Shown here: piece after piece, positions 35,970 to 43,780 of the stretch
Layout: each line of letters starts with the position of its first letter
How positions within the stretch are numbered: the first letter of the stretch is position 1
Assembly (NCBI GenBank): GCA_021647625.1
Contig: JAKIUJ010000003.1
Location: 1-50,103 of the forward strand
Direction of reading: 5' to 3'
Length of the DNA stretch: 50,103 nucleotides
DNA from: Desulfobacula sp.
GTDB lineage: Bacteria; Desulfobacterota; Desulfobacteria; Desulfobacterales; Desulfobacteraceae
Notes under the pieces: generated by a model
Seen by the model: the letters and a program-made list of their open reading frames with translations, nothing else
The model's database searches: none
Told to the model about the DNA's origin: nothing
Program-made: the position numbers and the translations under genes

Positions 35970-36403
35970 ATGAGCAATAAAAAAGTATCCGATATTGGAA
36001 GTTTCCGCTGAAATAGGGCTTGAAGGACATTTTGTTTCATTTAATTTTTTCAAATAAGAGTAAGAAAATGGCAAACCAGATACAAGAAACATATAATTTC
36101 TTTTTTCGTTTAAACAGTCAAAAAAGAATCAAATTCAATAGTAACTGTGTTTTCCTTCAATTCCCCAAAGGCTGGCATGGCAATACCCTGGAAAACGGCA
36201 AATCACAACCCTCTGGAGATATGCTTTGGAGGATCGCAAAAGCTTCTGGCGTATCGATGGATTATTTCATGGATGAAGATGCAGATGAAGCAACCCCTGA
36301 ACCGATACTATCATTAAATATGGGATTGATTGATTCACGCAGGCTCACCGAAAGGACACGAAGCAGCGCGAAAAATATCCGCGTTAATGCATTTGTTCTG
36401 TGA
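35970..36403 (+). pseudogene. Decayed XRE-family regulator
   Basis: A short start (MSNKKVSDIGSF, 35970) ends at a stop. In an overlapping frame from about 36020, RIKFNSNC..., then TLENGKSQPSGDMLWRIAKASGVSMDYFMDED, matches the second half of an XRE repressor, with the middle helices unrecognisable. Reading frames are broken and shifted, so this is probably a remnant. It is adjacent to the 19-bp palindrome, which may have been its operator. Confidence 0.45.
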
Positions 36404-36412
36404 AGACAGGCA

Positions 36413-36796
36413 TCAATTTTCAATTCGAAATTTTTGTATCTTAATTTCAGGCAAATGCTTGTAGTGCTTTTCGTTTCCTGTAATTAGTGGGAGTTGCCTT
36501 GTCACAGCACATGCCCCAATCAGTGCATCAGCAAGCTCCATTGAATGACTTAATGCATATTGTTCAATGAAGAACATTGCTTTTGTAGAAATTTGTTCAT
36601 CAACTTGAATGACTTGGGCTTTAAGAACTCCCAGTGCTTTTTTAAATGCATTGAGTTCTTTTTTGTTTCTTACTCCCTGAATAATCTCTATGTATGTCAC
36701 TACAGATATACTAAATCTATCAAAACTATGAACCAAATTGATCGCATTCTGGTAACCTCTTGAATACCAGACTAATACATCGGTGTCGATAATCAA
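36413..36796 (-). CDS. VapC-like PIN-domain toxin
   Basis: 127 aa. MIIDTDVLVW supplies the first acidic residue, YIEIIQG the second, ELADALIGACA the third, and PLITGNEKHY the last block of a PIN nuclease active site. Known role: tRNA or rRNA cleavage, blocked by its antitoxin. Its start overlaps the antitoxin stop by four bases, the usual TA arrangement. Target is unknown. Confidence 0.85.
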   Translation of the reverse strand: MIIDTDVLVWYSRGYQNAINLVHSFDRFSISVVTYIEIIQGVRNKKELNAFKKALGVLKAQVIQVDEQISTKAMFFIEQYALSHSMELADALIGACAVTRQLPLITGNEKHYKHLPEIKIQKFRIEN

Positions 36797-37029
36797 AATG
36801 TTCTCCTCTTTCTAAGTTTGCGAACATAGGTTTCGACATCTTCCATATCTGTCCGATCTTTCCACATTCCACAGAATTCATTATTTTTATCCATTTGCTT
36901 AGATTCAGAAATAGGCACAATTCTAGCGTAAGGTTTTCCGTGAAAGGTTATGACCACTTCCTCTCCTCTTACCGCTGCATCTAATATTTCTTTTGTATGG
37001 AACCTGAGATCTTTGCTGGTTGCTTGCAT
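36793..37029 (-). CDS. VapB-like antitoxin (Phd/YefM type)
   Basis: 78 aa from ATG 37029, which has GAGGAG; a longer upstream start has no site. SKDLRFHTKEILDAAVRGEEVVITFHGKPYARIVP is the Phd/YefM DNA-binding fold, followed by an acidic and basic tail that should bind the toxin. Known role: neutralises the PIN toxin and represses the operon. Partner gene overlaps directly downstream. Confidence 0.85.
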   Translation of the reverse strand: MQATSKDLRFHTKEILDAAVRGEEVVITFHGKPYARIVPISESKQMDKNNEFCGMWKDRTDMEDVETYVRKLRKRRTF

Positions 37030-37043
37030 TGTTGACTCCTCAT

Positions 37044-37073
37044 AAAAGTTTATATAAATAAGTATGAACTTTT
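37044..37073 (-). promoter_or_regulatory. Inverted repeat upstream of the vapBC-like pair
   Basis: AAAAGTT (37044-37050) and AACTTTT (37067-37073) surround an AT-rich 16-base centre, just before the antitoxin start. A likely antitoxin-binding site. Confidence 0.5.
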
Positions 37074-37239
37074 GTTTTTTGTTTGTCAAGGAAAGTTTGC
37101 ATGAAGTATGGAATCAAGTGCAGAGAACGTTTGGGTAACTGGCAGCAAGTTTATACCACCTGCTTTCATTTTAAAATAATTATTTCAAATTTTATACGTG
37201 AATTATACAACCTTATTCTTTATTTATTTCACGAGAAAT

Positions 37240-37375
37240 AATTAGTTATCCAGTTGATTATGATGATGTAGATCTTGTTGAAATAGCGGTCGCTTTTTCA
37301 CAAGGGGCGCAAGTTATCCGGAGTGAACTGAAAAACAGATTGCTTCCAAAACTTATTAATTCAGTCGATTAAACC
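37240..37375 (+). other. Unrecognised coding remnant
   Basis: An open stretch reads IISYPVDYDDVDLVEIAVAF...ELKNRLLPKLINSVD and then a stop, with codon-like character but no good start. No family was recognised. It sits among other broken genes. Confidence 0.3.
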
Positions 37376-37387
37376 GGGAAAAATAGA

Positions 37388-37646
37388 ATGAAAAATCTCA
37401 GCATGCAAAAAAAAGATGCCAACAACGAGGAATCAAGAACCGACAGATCGAATTAATTTTGAAATACGGAACTTTAGAACACAAACGGGGAGCTTATGAA
37501 TGCTATATCCCTAAAAATATATTCAGACAAATAATTTCCGATTTAAAAGGAAAATTCAGGGTCTTGAAAATATTTCGAGATCTAATAAAACCCTGATTCT
37601 CAATGAGGGGACAATTATCACAGCGTACAATAAAGTAAACTTCTAA
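37388..37646 (+). pseudogene. Small DUF4258-like protein, frameshifted
   Basis: Piecing frames together gives SQHAKKRCQQRGIKNRQIELIL...GAYECYIPKN, and after another shift LENISRSNKTLILNEGTIITAYNKVNF. This looks like the small HA-x-R-x-x-x-RGI protein family (DUF4258). At least two frameshifts are needed, so it is not expressed as such. Confidence 0.5.
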
Positions 37647-37664
37647 TAAAAAGGAACATAAGTC

Positions 37665-37950
37665 ATGGCTAAAAATTTTAGACTCATCCCCGGAGAGAAT
37701 AATAATTGGGAAGTTGCAGCCTTTTTATTGATTGACCATCTCTATATATCAAGTTCTCGAATATCGCATATTGAATTTTCTCGAACTGATATGCACTCTT
37801 CAACCAATGCATTAAATTTTATTGAGAACTTACTTGGGCCTATATAGGCTATGTGGTAAATGGAACACTAAACAATTCAATAAGTAATGCCATCACAAGG
37901 CTTGAGCGGGAAGGATATTTAAAATGTGAGGATGGTCAATGTGTTTTGAC
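37665..37950 (+). pseudogene. Remnant of an unknown protein, cut by a transposase fragment
   Basis: Starts with MAKNFRLIPGENNNW after a ribosome-like AAGGAA, stops at 37845, and an alternate frame continues with GYVVNGTLNNSISNAITRLEREGYLKCEDGQCVLT, which resembles a winged-helix recognition region. It then meets the transposase fragment near 37950. Function unknown; a decayed regulator is possible. Confidence 0.4.
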
Positions 37951-38314
37951 GAATTTTTGTTCCACCAAGGCCTTCAATTATCGGGGATATTTCTCGGGCA
38001 GCATATCGAACCAATTCTGCTGAGGTCTGCGGTTCAATTCCGTTGATCTTATTGTAAAGGGACGTAATCGAAACGCCTATTTGCTCTTTTGCCGCCTGGT
38101 AGGCTGCATTTATCGATGGGCGACTCTGGCAGACTACTTGAGACATGATGTCAAAAACACTGGAAAAAAGCAGATCTTTTGTATATTGTTCCTGAGCGGT
38201 AGTGTCGAACCATTGATCCAACTGTTCAGGATTAAAAATTCGCTCCATGGCACTTCGAGCAATTACTGATATAGGTGTTTCTTTGACAAATCGTTCAAAA
38301 ACAGGGCTTAACAT
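37950..38314 (-). mobile_element. Truncated IS4-family transposase (N-terminal part)
   Basis: From ATG 38314 (AAGGAG upstream): MLSPVFERFVKETPISVIAR, FNPEQLDQWFDTTAQEQYTKDLLFSSVFDIMSQVVC, SINAAYQAAKEQIGVS and ELVRYAAREISPIIEGLGGTK are the N-terminal region of IS4-type transposases. The expected continuation (WLPGYxxKxLDGN and the DDE core) is missing: after about 120 residues the sequence runs into unrelated DNA near 37950. It is thus a deletion remnant, not an active element. Confidence 0.78.
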
Positions 38315-38565
38315 CTTGATCTCCTTAAGATACAGGTTCCGGGTTGTGATTCCCGGCTTGTATCCGCTAGAAACGAAAATGTCTAGATTTGTTTTATGAA
38401 CGATATTCATTTAATTATTTTTCTCTATAGTAATACCTTGAAAGGGCTGGAGCCGACCCTTAACTCCTAAAACTATGGAATATGCAAAAAAGTATTGAAT
38501 CTTTATTTTTAGATTGGTATATTGACAGGATCTTGTGGGGTTGCCAACTTGTCAACCTTGCTACC

Positions 38566-38604
38566 AAGACCCCGGCGATTGTCCAGATTGGCGGGGTCTT
38601 TTTT
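38566..38604 (+). terminator. Rightward terminator before the end of trpF
   Basis: AAGACCCCG (38566-38574) and CGGGGTCTT (38592-38600) then TTTTATA. It functions best in the rightward direction, for a transcript whose source is not clear. Confidence 0.65.
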
Positions 38605-38621
38605 ATATAGAGGTCGTCAAT

Positions 38622-39278
38622 TCAAATTTTCACCTGTTGTTTCACCTGTAAAATAAATGCCGCGATCTTTTTTAAATCTTTTATACCGGGCGATTTTTCC
38701 ACACCCGATGAAACATCAACTGCAGCGGGGCATACATCTTTTACAGCCAGGCAGACATTTTTAGCATTCAGTCCACCTGCAAGAATCACTGGGATACCAG
38801 TATTCAAATTGCGACACTGCTTGTAGTCCCAACTCTCTGCATTCCCGCCAGGCAAGATACCTTTACCATATTCGACCAGAATAAAAGATGCACGGCTATA
38901 CTCAGTTGCCTGGTCAATAAAAGGCGCTTTCTTTGAAAACAAGGCCTTGATTACCATAAGTTTTTTTTTTACTAATTGTTCAACAAGTTTCGGCGACTCA
39001 TTGCCATGAAGTTGTACACCCTTTAAATGGCAGCTTTTCACTTTCTCCATGATTGCATCGTATGAAGCATCAACAAAAACGCCGATGGGGAGGATATGGT
39101 CCGGCAGCGCTTTTGAAATCAGGGCTGCCTGTTCCATGGATACATTGCGCGGGCTTTTTTTGAAAAAGACAAGCCCAATGGCATCAGCTTCAAGTCGAGC
39201 ACACTCCAGAGCAGTATCAGGGTCGGTTAAGCCGCATATTTTAATCCAGGGTGCTGTTGGCAACATGTTATCAGGCAT
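38622..39278 (-). CDS. trpF: Phosphoribosylanthranilate isomerase
   Basis: 218 aa. IKICGLTDPDTA at the N-terminus contains the catalytic Cys; GLVFFKKSPRNVS, GVFVD, KGVQLHGNE and LAGGLNAKN follow. Known role: converts phosphoribosylanthranilate to CdRP in tryptophan synthesis. Last gene of trpEGDCF, 7 bases after trpC. trpB and trpA are not next to it; instead there is a terminator and the truncated transposase. Confidence 0.95.
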   Translation of the reverse strand: MPDNMLPTAPWIKICGLTDPDTALECARLEADAIGLVFFKKSPRNVSMEQAALISKALPDHILPIGVFVDASYDAIMEKVKSCHLKGVQLHGNESPKLVEQLVKKKLMVIKALFSKKAPFIDQATEYSRASFILVEYGKGILPGGNAESWDYKQCRNLNTGIPVILAGGLNAKNVCLAVKDVCPAAVDVSSGVEKSPGIKDLKKIAAFILQVKQQVKI

Positions 39279-39285
39279 ATCCTTG

Positions 39286-40092
39286 TTATTCCGGTACGTT
39301 ATGGTTCCTTAAGGTTTTGATAAATTTTTCAGGGTTATCTGATCTAACAATGCTTTCACCCACCAGAAAATTGAACATATTATGGTTCATGCTGTTTTTT
39401 ATATCTGCGAACGATGAAATGCCACTTGCTTCCACAGGGATAATATCCGGTGGTAGAATGGCGGCTATTTTTTTTGATACATTAAGATCTGTTTCAAGGG
39501 TTTGAAGGTTGCGGTTATTGATATCAACAATGGTTGCACCGCAGTTGTAGGCAATTTCAAATTCTTTTTCAGAAGTGATTTCAACCAAAGGCTCCATACC
39601 AAGTTCTCTTATAAGACAGATGTAATCTTTGAGCTGATCGGCAGACAGAATGGTTGTGATCAACAAAATTGAGGATGCCCCGGACCTGCGGGCTTCATAA
39701 ATCTGGTAGGAACTGATTGTGAAATCTTTTCTCAGAACCGGCAGGTCGGTGTTTGCACAAACTTTTTTTAAATCGTCAAGATGTCCTTTAAAATAATGAG
39801 GTTCCGTTAACACCGAAATGGCACGGGCACCTCCCTTGGTATAGGCCTGTGCAAAAAGTTCAGGGTCAAGATCGGTTCGGATATCACCCTTGGACGGGGA
39901 GGCTTTTTTAATTTCTGCAATTATGCCAATATCATCTGCACAGCTTTGCTGCATGGCAGATAAAAAGCTTGCCGAAGTGTTTGCTTCTTCAGCCTCCTTA
40001 CGAATCTTATTCAGTGAAATATGAGATTTTGCCTCGGAGAGTTCCGCAAATTTAATACTTAAAACTTCTTTTAAGAATCCATGAACAGCCAT
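39286..40092 (-). CDS. trpC: Indole-3-glycerol phosphate synthase
   Basis: 268 aa. IIAEIKKASPSKGDIR, PVLRKDFTISSYQIYEAR, and IVDINNRNLQTLETDL are the family signatures with catalytic Lys and Glu. Known role: cyclisation of CdRP to indole-3-glycerol phosphate. One-base overlap with trpD (TAATG), so coupled. Confidence 0.96.
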   Translation of the reverse strand: MAVHGFLKEVLSIKFAELSEAKSHISLNKIRKEAEEANTSASFLSAMQQSCADDIGIIAEIKKASPSKGDIRTDLDPELFAQAYTKGGARAISVLTEPHYFKGHLDDLKKVCANTDLPVLRKDFTISSYQIYEARRSGASSILLITTILSADQLKDYICLIRELGMEPLVEITSEKEFEIAYNCGATIVDINNRNLQTLETDLNVSKKIAAILPPDIIPVEASGISSFADIKNSMNHNMFNFLVGESIVRSDNPEKFIKTLRNHNVPE

Positions 40093-41111
40093 TAAGCATT
40101 CTCCCTGGAAAACTGAACCAATGCGTTAAGTTTATCAAGCGCTTTGCCGGAATCAATGGCCTGGGAGGCAAGAACTATTCCGTCTTTGATATTTTTTGCC
40201 TCTTTTGCTGCAACCAGGGCTGCGCCAGAATTTATCAGGACAATATTTCTTTTGGGCCCTTTTTCACCTTCCAGTATGTTTAGACTGATGGCGGCATTTT
40301 CTTTTACATCCCCGCCTTTTAAATCTTCGGGCACAGCATAGTCTTCAAAATAATCCAAGGGATCCAGGTCATAGGAGCGAATGGTCTGATCCGAAAGTTC
40401 TGACACGCGTGTAAGAGTGGTGGTCGTGATTTCATCCATACCATCATGGCCATGCACAACAAAGGCATTCTCAACGCCTAAAAGCTTTAAGGCCTGGGCA
40501 AACATTTCTGTTAATCGGGGGGCATAAACCCCAAGCAATTGGCAGCTGGCCGCAGCAGGATTGGTCAAAGGCCCAAGCATATTAAAAATACTTCTGATCC
40601 CGCACTCCATTCTTGCCTTGCCGGCATATTTCATAGATCCATGATAAAGCGGTGCAAACATGAATCCGATTCCGATATCATTGACTGCTTCTTCCACAAT
40701 TTCAGGGTCAACATTCAGATTGACTCCAAGTTCTTCAAGAACATCGGCACTGCCGCATTTGCTTGAAATACTTCGATTGCCATGTTTGGCCACAGTTACC
40801 CCCGCACCTGCCACAACAAAAGCTGTGGTCGTGGAAATATTAAATGATCCCGAGGCATCGCCTCCGGTGCCGCATGTGTCAATGACTTTGCCGGCCCTTG
40901 TTTGTATCCTTGTTGCTTTTCTTCGCATGGCACGGGCAGCACCTGCAACCTCTTCAAAGGTTTCTCCTTTTGTTGCCAGGGCCGCCATGAATGCACCAAT
41001 CTGTGATTCGGCGATTGAGCCGGAAAAAATATCCATGAGCATGGAAGCACTGCTGTCCTGATCCAGGTCCTGTCCCTTGATAATTTTATTTAAATTCTGT
41101 GTAAATGTCAT
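40092..41111 (-). CDS. trpD: Anthranilate phosphoribosyltransferase
   Basis: 339 aa. GTGGDASGSFNISTTTAFV is the PRPP-binding motif, then KHGNRSISSKCGSADVLEELG and the DEITTTT segment. Known role: adds phosphoribose to anthranilate. Separate from trpG, which precedes it by 4 bases. Confidence 0.96.
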   Translation of the reverse strand: MTFTQNLNKIIKGQDLDQDSSASMLMDIFSGSIAESQIGAFMAALATKGETFEEVAGAARAMRRKATRIQTRAGKVIDTCGTGGDASGSFNISTTTAFVVAGAGVTVAKHGNRSISSKCGSADVLEELGVNLNVDPEIVEEAVNDIGIGFMFAPLYHGSMKYAGKARMECGIRSIFNMLGPLTNPAAASCQLLGVYAPRLTEMFAQALKLLGVENAFVVHGHDGMDEITTTTLTRVSELSDQTIRSYDLDPLDYFEDYAVPEDLKGGDVKENAAISLNILEGEKGPKRNIVLINSGAALVAAKEAKNIKDGIVLASQAIDSGKALDKLNALVQFSRENA

Positions 41112-41115
41112 AGTT

Positions 41116-41685
41116 TTACGCCCCTTTGATAAAGTTCCTGATCAATCGTTTGCCCATACTGGTCATAAAAGATTCCGGATGAAACTGAACTCCCTGGGTG
41201 GGGTGCTCTTTATGGCGAAGGCCCATAATTTCGCCATCTTTAGTCCGGGCTGAAATGATTAATTCTTTTGGGAAATTATCCCTTGAAACCGCAAGAGAAT
41301 GGTAGCGCATGACTATGAAGGTCTTTTTAATACCTGAATAAATATGCTCACCATCGCAGGTAATGGGGGATGTCTTTCCATGCATGATTTTACCGGCCTG
41401 GATGATATCTGCTCCAAAATTCTGGGCAATGACCTGGTGTCCGAGACAAACCCCTAATATGGGAAGTTTTCCTGAAAAGTGTTTAACAACGTCCAGAGAA
41501 ATCCCAGCATCCTCGGGGCGGCCGGGCCCTGGAGAAATGACAATGGCTCCAGGATTCAAGGTTTCAAGTTCCTCTATAGACGTTTTATTATTTCTAAAGA
41601 CCTCAACCTTTGCACCTGCATGAAGAATATAGTGAACCAGGTTAAAGGTAAAAGAATCATAGTTATCAATTACTGCAACTAACAT
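41116..41685 (-). CDS. trpG: Anthranilate synthase glutamine amidotransferase subunit
   Basis: 189 aa. Class I amidotransferase: VISPGPGRPEDAG, GVCLGHQ with catalytic Cys, and GVQFHPES with His and Glu. Known role: provides ammonia from glutamine to TrpE. ATG directly follows the trpE stop. Confidence 0.95.
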   Translation of the reverse strand: MLVAVIDNYDSFTFNLVHYILHAGAKVEVFRNNKTSIEELETLNPGAIVISPGPGRPEDAGISLDVVKHFSGKLPILGVCLGHQVIAQNFGADIIQAGKIMHGKTSPITCDGEHIYSGIKKTFIVMRYHSLAVSRDNFPKELIISARTKDGEIMGLRHKEHPTQGVQFHPESFMTSMGKRLIRNFIKGA

Positions 41686-43188
41686 TTAATTGCCTCCATT
41701 TGTTTTGCCCTGATGATTCGTCAGGGCCAACTTCAATGCCATTTCAACACTTTTTGCTTTATTTTGACACTCTAAAAGTTCTTTTTTGGGATCGGAATCG
41801 TACACAATGCCTGCACCTGCCTGAACCGTGAGTTTGTCGTTTTCTATTACCGCTGTTCTGATTGTGATTGCAAAATCCATATTTCCTGTAAAGGAAATAT
41901 AGCCTGCAGCACCACCATAAACCCTTCTGGGCCTATTCTCAAGAGATGAAATGATTTCCATGGCACGGATTTTAGGGGCACCGGAAAGCGTTCCGGCCGG
42001 AAATGTTGCTTTGAACAAATCATAGGCATCAACTCCTTTTTTCATGTCACAGGTGATATTGGAAACCAGGTGCATGACATGGGAGTACCGCTCAACCACC
42101 ATGGTATCTGTTACCTGTACTGTGCCGGTTTCGGCGACCCTGCCAAGATCATTTCGTCCAAGATCAATAAGCATGACGTGTTCGGCTTTTTCTTTGTCGT
42201 CGTTTAACAGTTCATCAGCAAGTTTGCGATCTTCCTGTTCGGTTTTTCCACGGGCTCGGGTACCTGCAATGGGTCTCAATGTGGCAATATTATTTTCAAG
42301 CCGCACCATGGTCTCCGGAGATGATCCGGCAATGATGATGTCATTAAAATTCATGAAGAACATATAAGGGGATGGATTAATATACCGCTGGGCACGATAC
42401 ACCTGTATGGGATCGACATCTGCCCTGCATGAAAAAGGCTGGGAATAAACGGCCTGAAAAATATCACCCTTAATAATATGCTTCTTTATTTTTTCAACCC
42501 CTTGTTTGTATTCCTGTGGCGAGGTTTCCGACTGCATCTTAACTTCAACATGGGTTGATGATTTTGCAAATGATAGCGGAGTATTAATATTATCTATCAT
42601 TTTTTCAAGTGAATTTTGTGCCTGGTCAAAAACCATTTCAGGATCGTCATTATCGGCCAGGTAACATATTTTAAGACAGGTTATGGTCTGCTTGATGTTG
42701 TCAAAAATGATCATTTCATCAGGGATAATAAAGTGGCCGTAGGGTGTTTTTTTAGGTAAGGATACCGGTATATCTTCAAAAAAAGAAACCATCTCATAGG
42801 TAAAGTAGCCTGTGAATCCACTCCAGAATCTGGGCAACTCAGGAATATCTGCCGGGATATAATCTTTTGAAAGTTGTCTGATAACATCCAGAGGATCATT
42901 GTTATGGGGAATGATTTTTGTTTCATTTCTGGTTTTAATTTCTACGTCATCAGAAAATATTTTTATTGTTCCAAAAGCAGACACCCCTAAAAAACTGTAT
43001 CGAGCCCATCTTTCGCCACCTTCCACACTTTCGAGCAGGAAAGATTCTTTTTCTTTGATATAAAACTTTTTTAATATGGACACCGGGGTTTCCATGTCGG
43101 CGAGCACCTGGGTACACACCGGGATAACATTGACGTTTCTAGCCAGATTAGAAAAAGTTTGTTTATCCGGAAAACGATCTAAAATCAT
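41686..43188 (-). CDS. trpE: Anthranilate synthase component I
   Basis: 500 aa. The N-terminal LLES motif (in ESFLLESVEGGERWARYS) is the tryptophan-binding site for feedback inhibition. Core motifs SSPETMVRLE, PIAGTRARG, DLGRNDLGR and FPAGTLSGAPKIRAMEII are present. Known role: chorismate to anthranilate, allosterically inhibited by Trp. First structural gene of the operon, after the leader and terminator at 43252-43295. Confidence 0.97.
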   Translation of the reverse strand: MILDRFPDKQTFSNLARNVNVIPVCTQVLADMETPVSILKKFYIKEKESFLLESVEGGERWARYSFLGVSAFGTIKIFSDDVEIKTRNETKIIPHNNDPLDVIRQLSKDYIPADIPELPRFWSGFTGYFTYEMVSFFEDIPVSLPKKTPYGHFIIPDEMIIFDNIKQTITCLKICYLADNDDPEMVFDQAQNSLEKMIDNINTPLSFAKSSTHVEVKMQSETSPQEYKQGVEKIKKHIIKGDIFQAVYSQPFSCRADVDPIQVYRAQRYINPSPYMFFMNFNDIIIAGSSPETMVRLENNIATLRPIAGTRARGKTEQEDRKLADELLNDDKEKAEHVMLIDLGRNDLGRVAETGTVQVTDTMVVERYSHVMHLVSNITCDMKKGVDAYDLFKATFPAGTLSGAPKIRAMEIISSLENRPRRVYGGAAGYISFTGNMDFAITIRTAVIENDKLTVQAGAGIVYDSDPKKELLECQNKAKSVEMALKLALTNHQGKTNGGN

Positions 43189-43251
43189 ATTATGGATTCC
43201 TTTATTTTAAAAATATCTTGCCACCGTTATATACCATGCCGCCGTGAAAAT

Positions 43252-43295
43252 AAAAAAAGGCTGCGCACATATTATATTTGCTGCCGCAGCCTTTT
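43252..43295 (-). terminator. trp attenuator (terminator and antiterminator)
   Basis: Stem GGCTGCG (minus strand, 43291-43285) with CGCAGCC (43265-43259), flanked by further A/T pairing and followed by seven Ts (43258-43252). The antiterminator option: CGGCAGC at the terminator's 5' arm (43286-43280) is complementary to GCTGCCG inside the leader peptide (43338-43332). The two structures are mutually exclusive. Confidence 0.85.
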
Positions 43296-43322
43296 GTTTT
43301 TTTTTGTATCTATATTAAAAAT

Positions 43323-43403
43323 CTAGCCGGACGGCAGCTTGGGCCATGATAAGCTTAGCCACCACCACTGGATTGTGCCCTTTATATACGTATTTTTTTC
43401 CAT
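43323..43403 (-). CDS. trpL: trp operon leader peptide
   Basis: 26 codons: ATG at 43403, TAG at 43325-43323. Contains Trp at residues 13, 14, 15 and 20 (TGG TGG TGG and a later TGG). This is a typical attenuation leader: scarcity of charged tRNA-Trp stalls the ribosome and lets the antiterminator form. No clear Shine-Dalgarno site. It lies between a sigma-70 promoter and the terminator before trpE. Confidence 0.85.
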   Translation of the reverse strand: MEKNTYIKGTIQWWWLSLSWPKLPSG

Positions 43404-43411
43404 GTTCGGCT

Positions 43412-43440
43412 AAAATAACCAAGAATTGACTTTCTGTCAA
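43412..43440 (-). promoter_or_regulatory. trp operon promoter with a palindrome over the -35 box
   Basis: On the minus strand TTGACA (43440-43435), 17 bases, TATTTT (43417-43412). The -35 box is one arm of the palindrome TTGAC-N5-GTCAA (43426-43440), a possible repressor site in addition to attenuation. Confidence 0.65.
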
Positions 43441-43473
43441 GGTAAATGTTTCTATAAATAGAAACAATGCTTG

Positions 43474-43637
43474 CGGGCAATCGCAGAGCTAACGCATGTA
43501 ACTTTTTCATATTCATGATTTCAAATAGTTACGGTTTACCGGTAAACACAAATGAAATTATCGTTTTGGATAAGTTCCGTAAAACAAAGAATTAAAATTC
43601 ATGCCGAGTTTAAATGTGTTTACCTTGCGGGCAATCG
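43474..43637 (+). mobile_element. MITE-like element, copy B, with 10-bp target duplication
   Basis: Element 43484-43627 (144 bp), starting CAGAGCTAACGC and ending GTGTTTACCTTG, flanked by CGGGCAATCG at 43474-43483 and 43628-43637. Same family as 12709-12853 (about 88% identity by hand). An internal stem changes from GGTAAACGCA/TGCGTTTACC in copy A to GGTAAACACA/TGTGTTTACC here: a compensatory G-C to A-T exchange. It lies between the trp promoter and the rightward radical SAM gene. Confidence 0.85.
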
Positions 43638-43780
43638 CTTTTTGTCTGAATTTATGGTAGAAAAAAACAATTTATAGCTCCTAGCAAGTGAAATGATGCT
43701 TATTTTAACATTAATTAATAAGAAGACGGTATTTATTCATCTGCGATGAACTATAGGTGATGGATTTTTTAGGATTCTTT

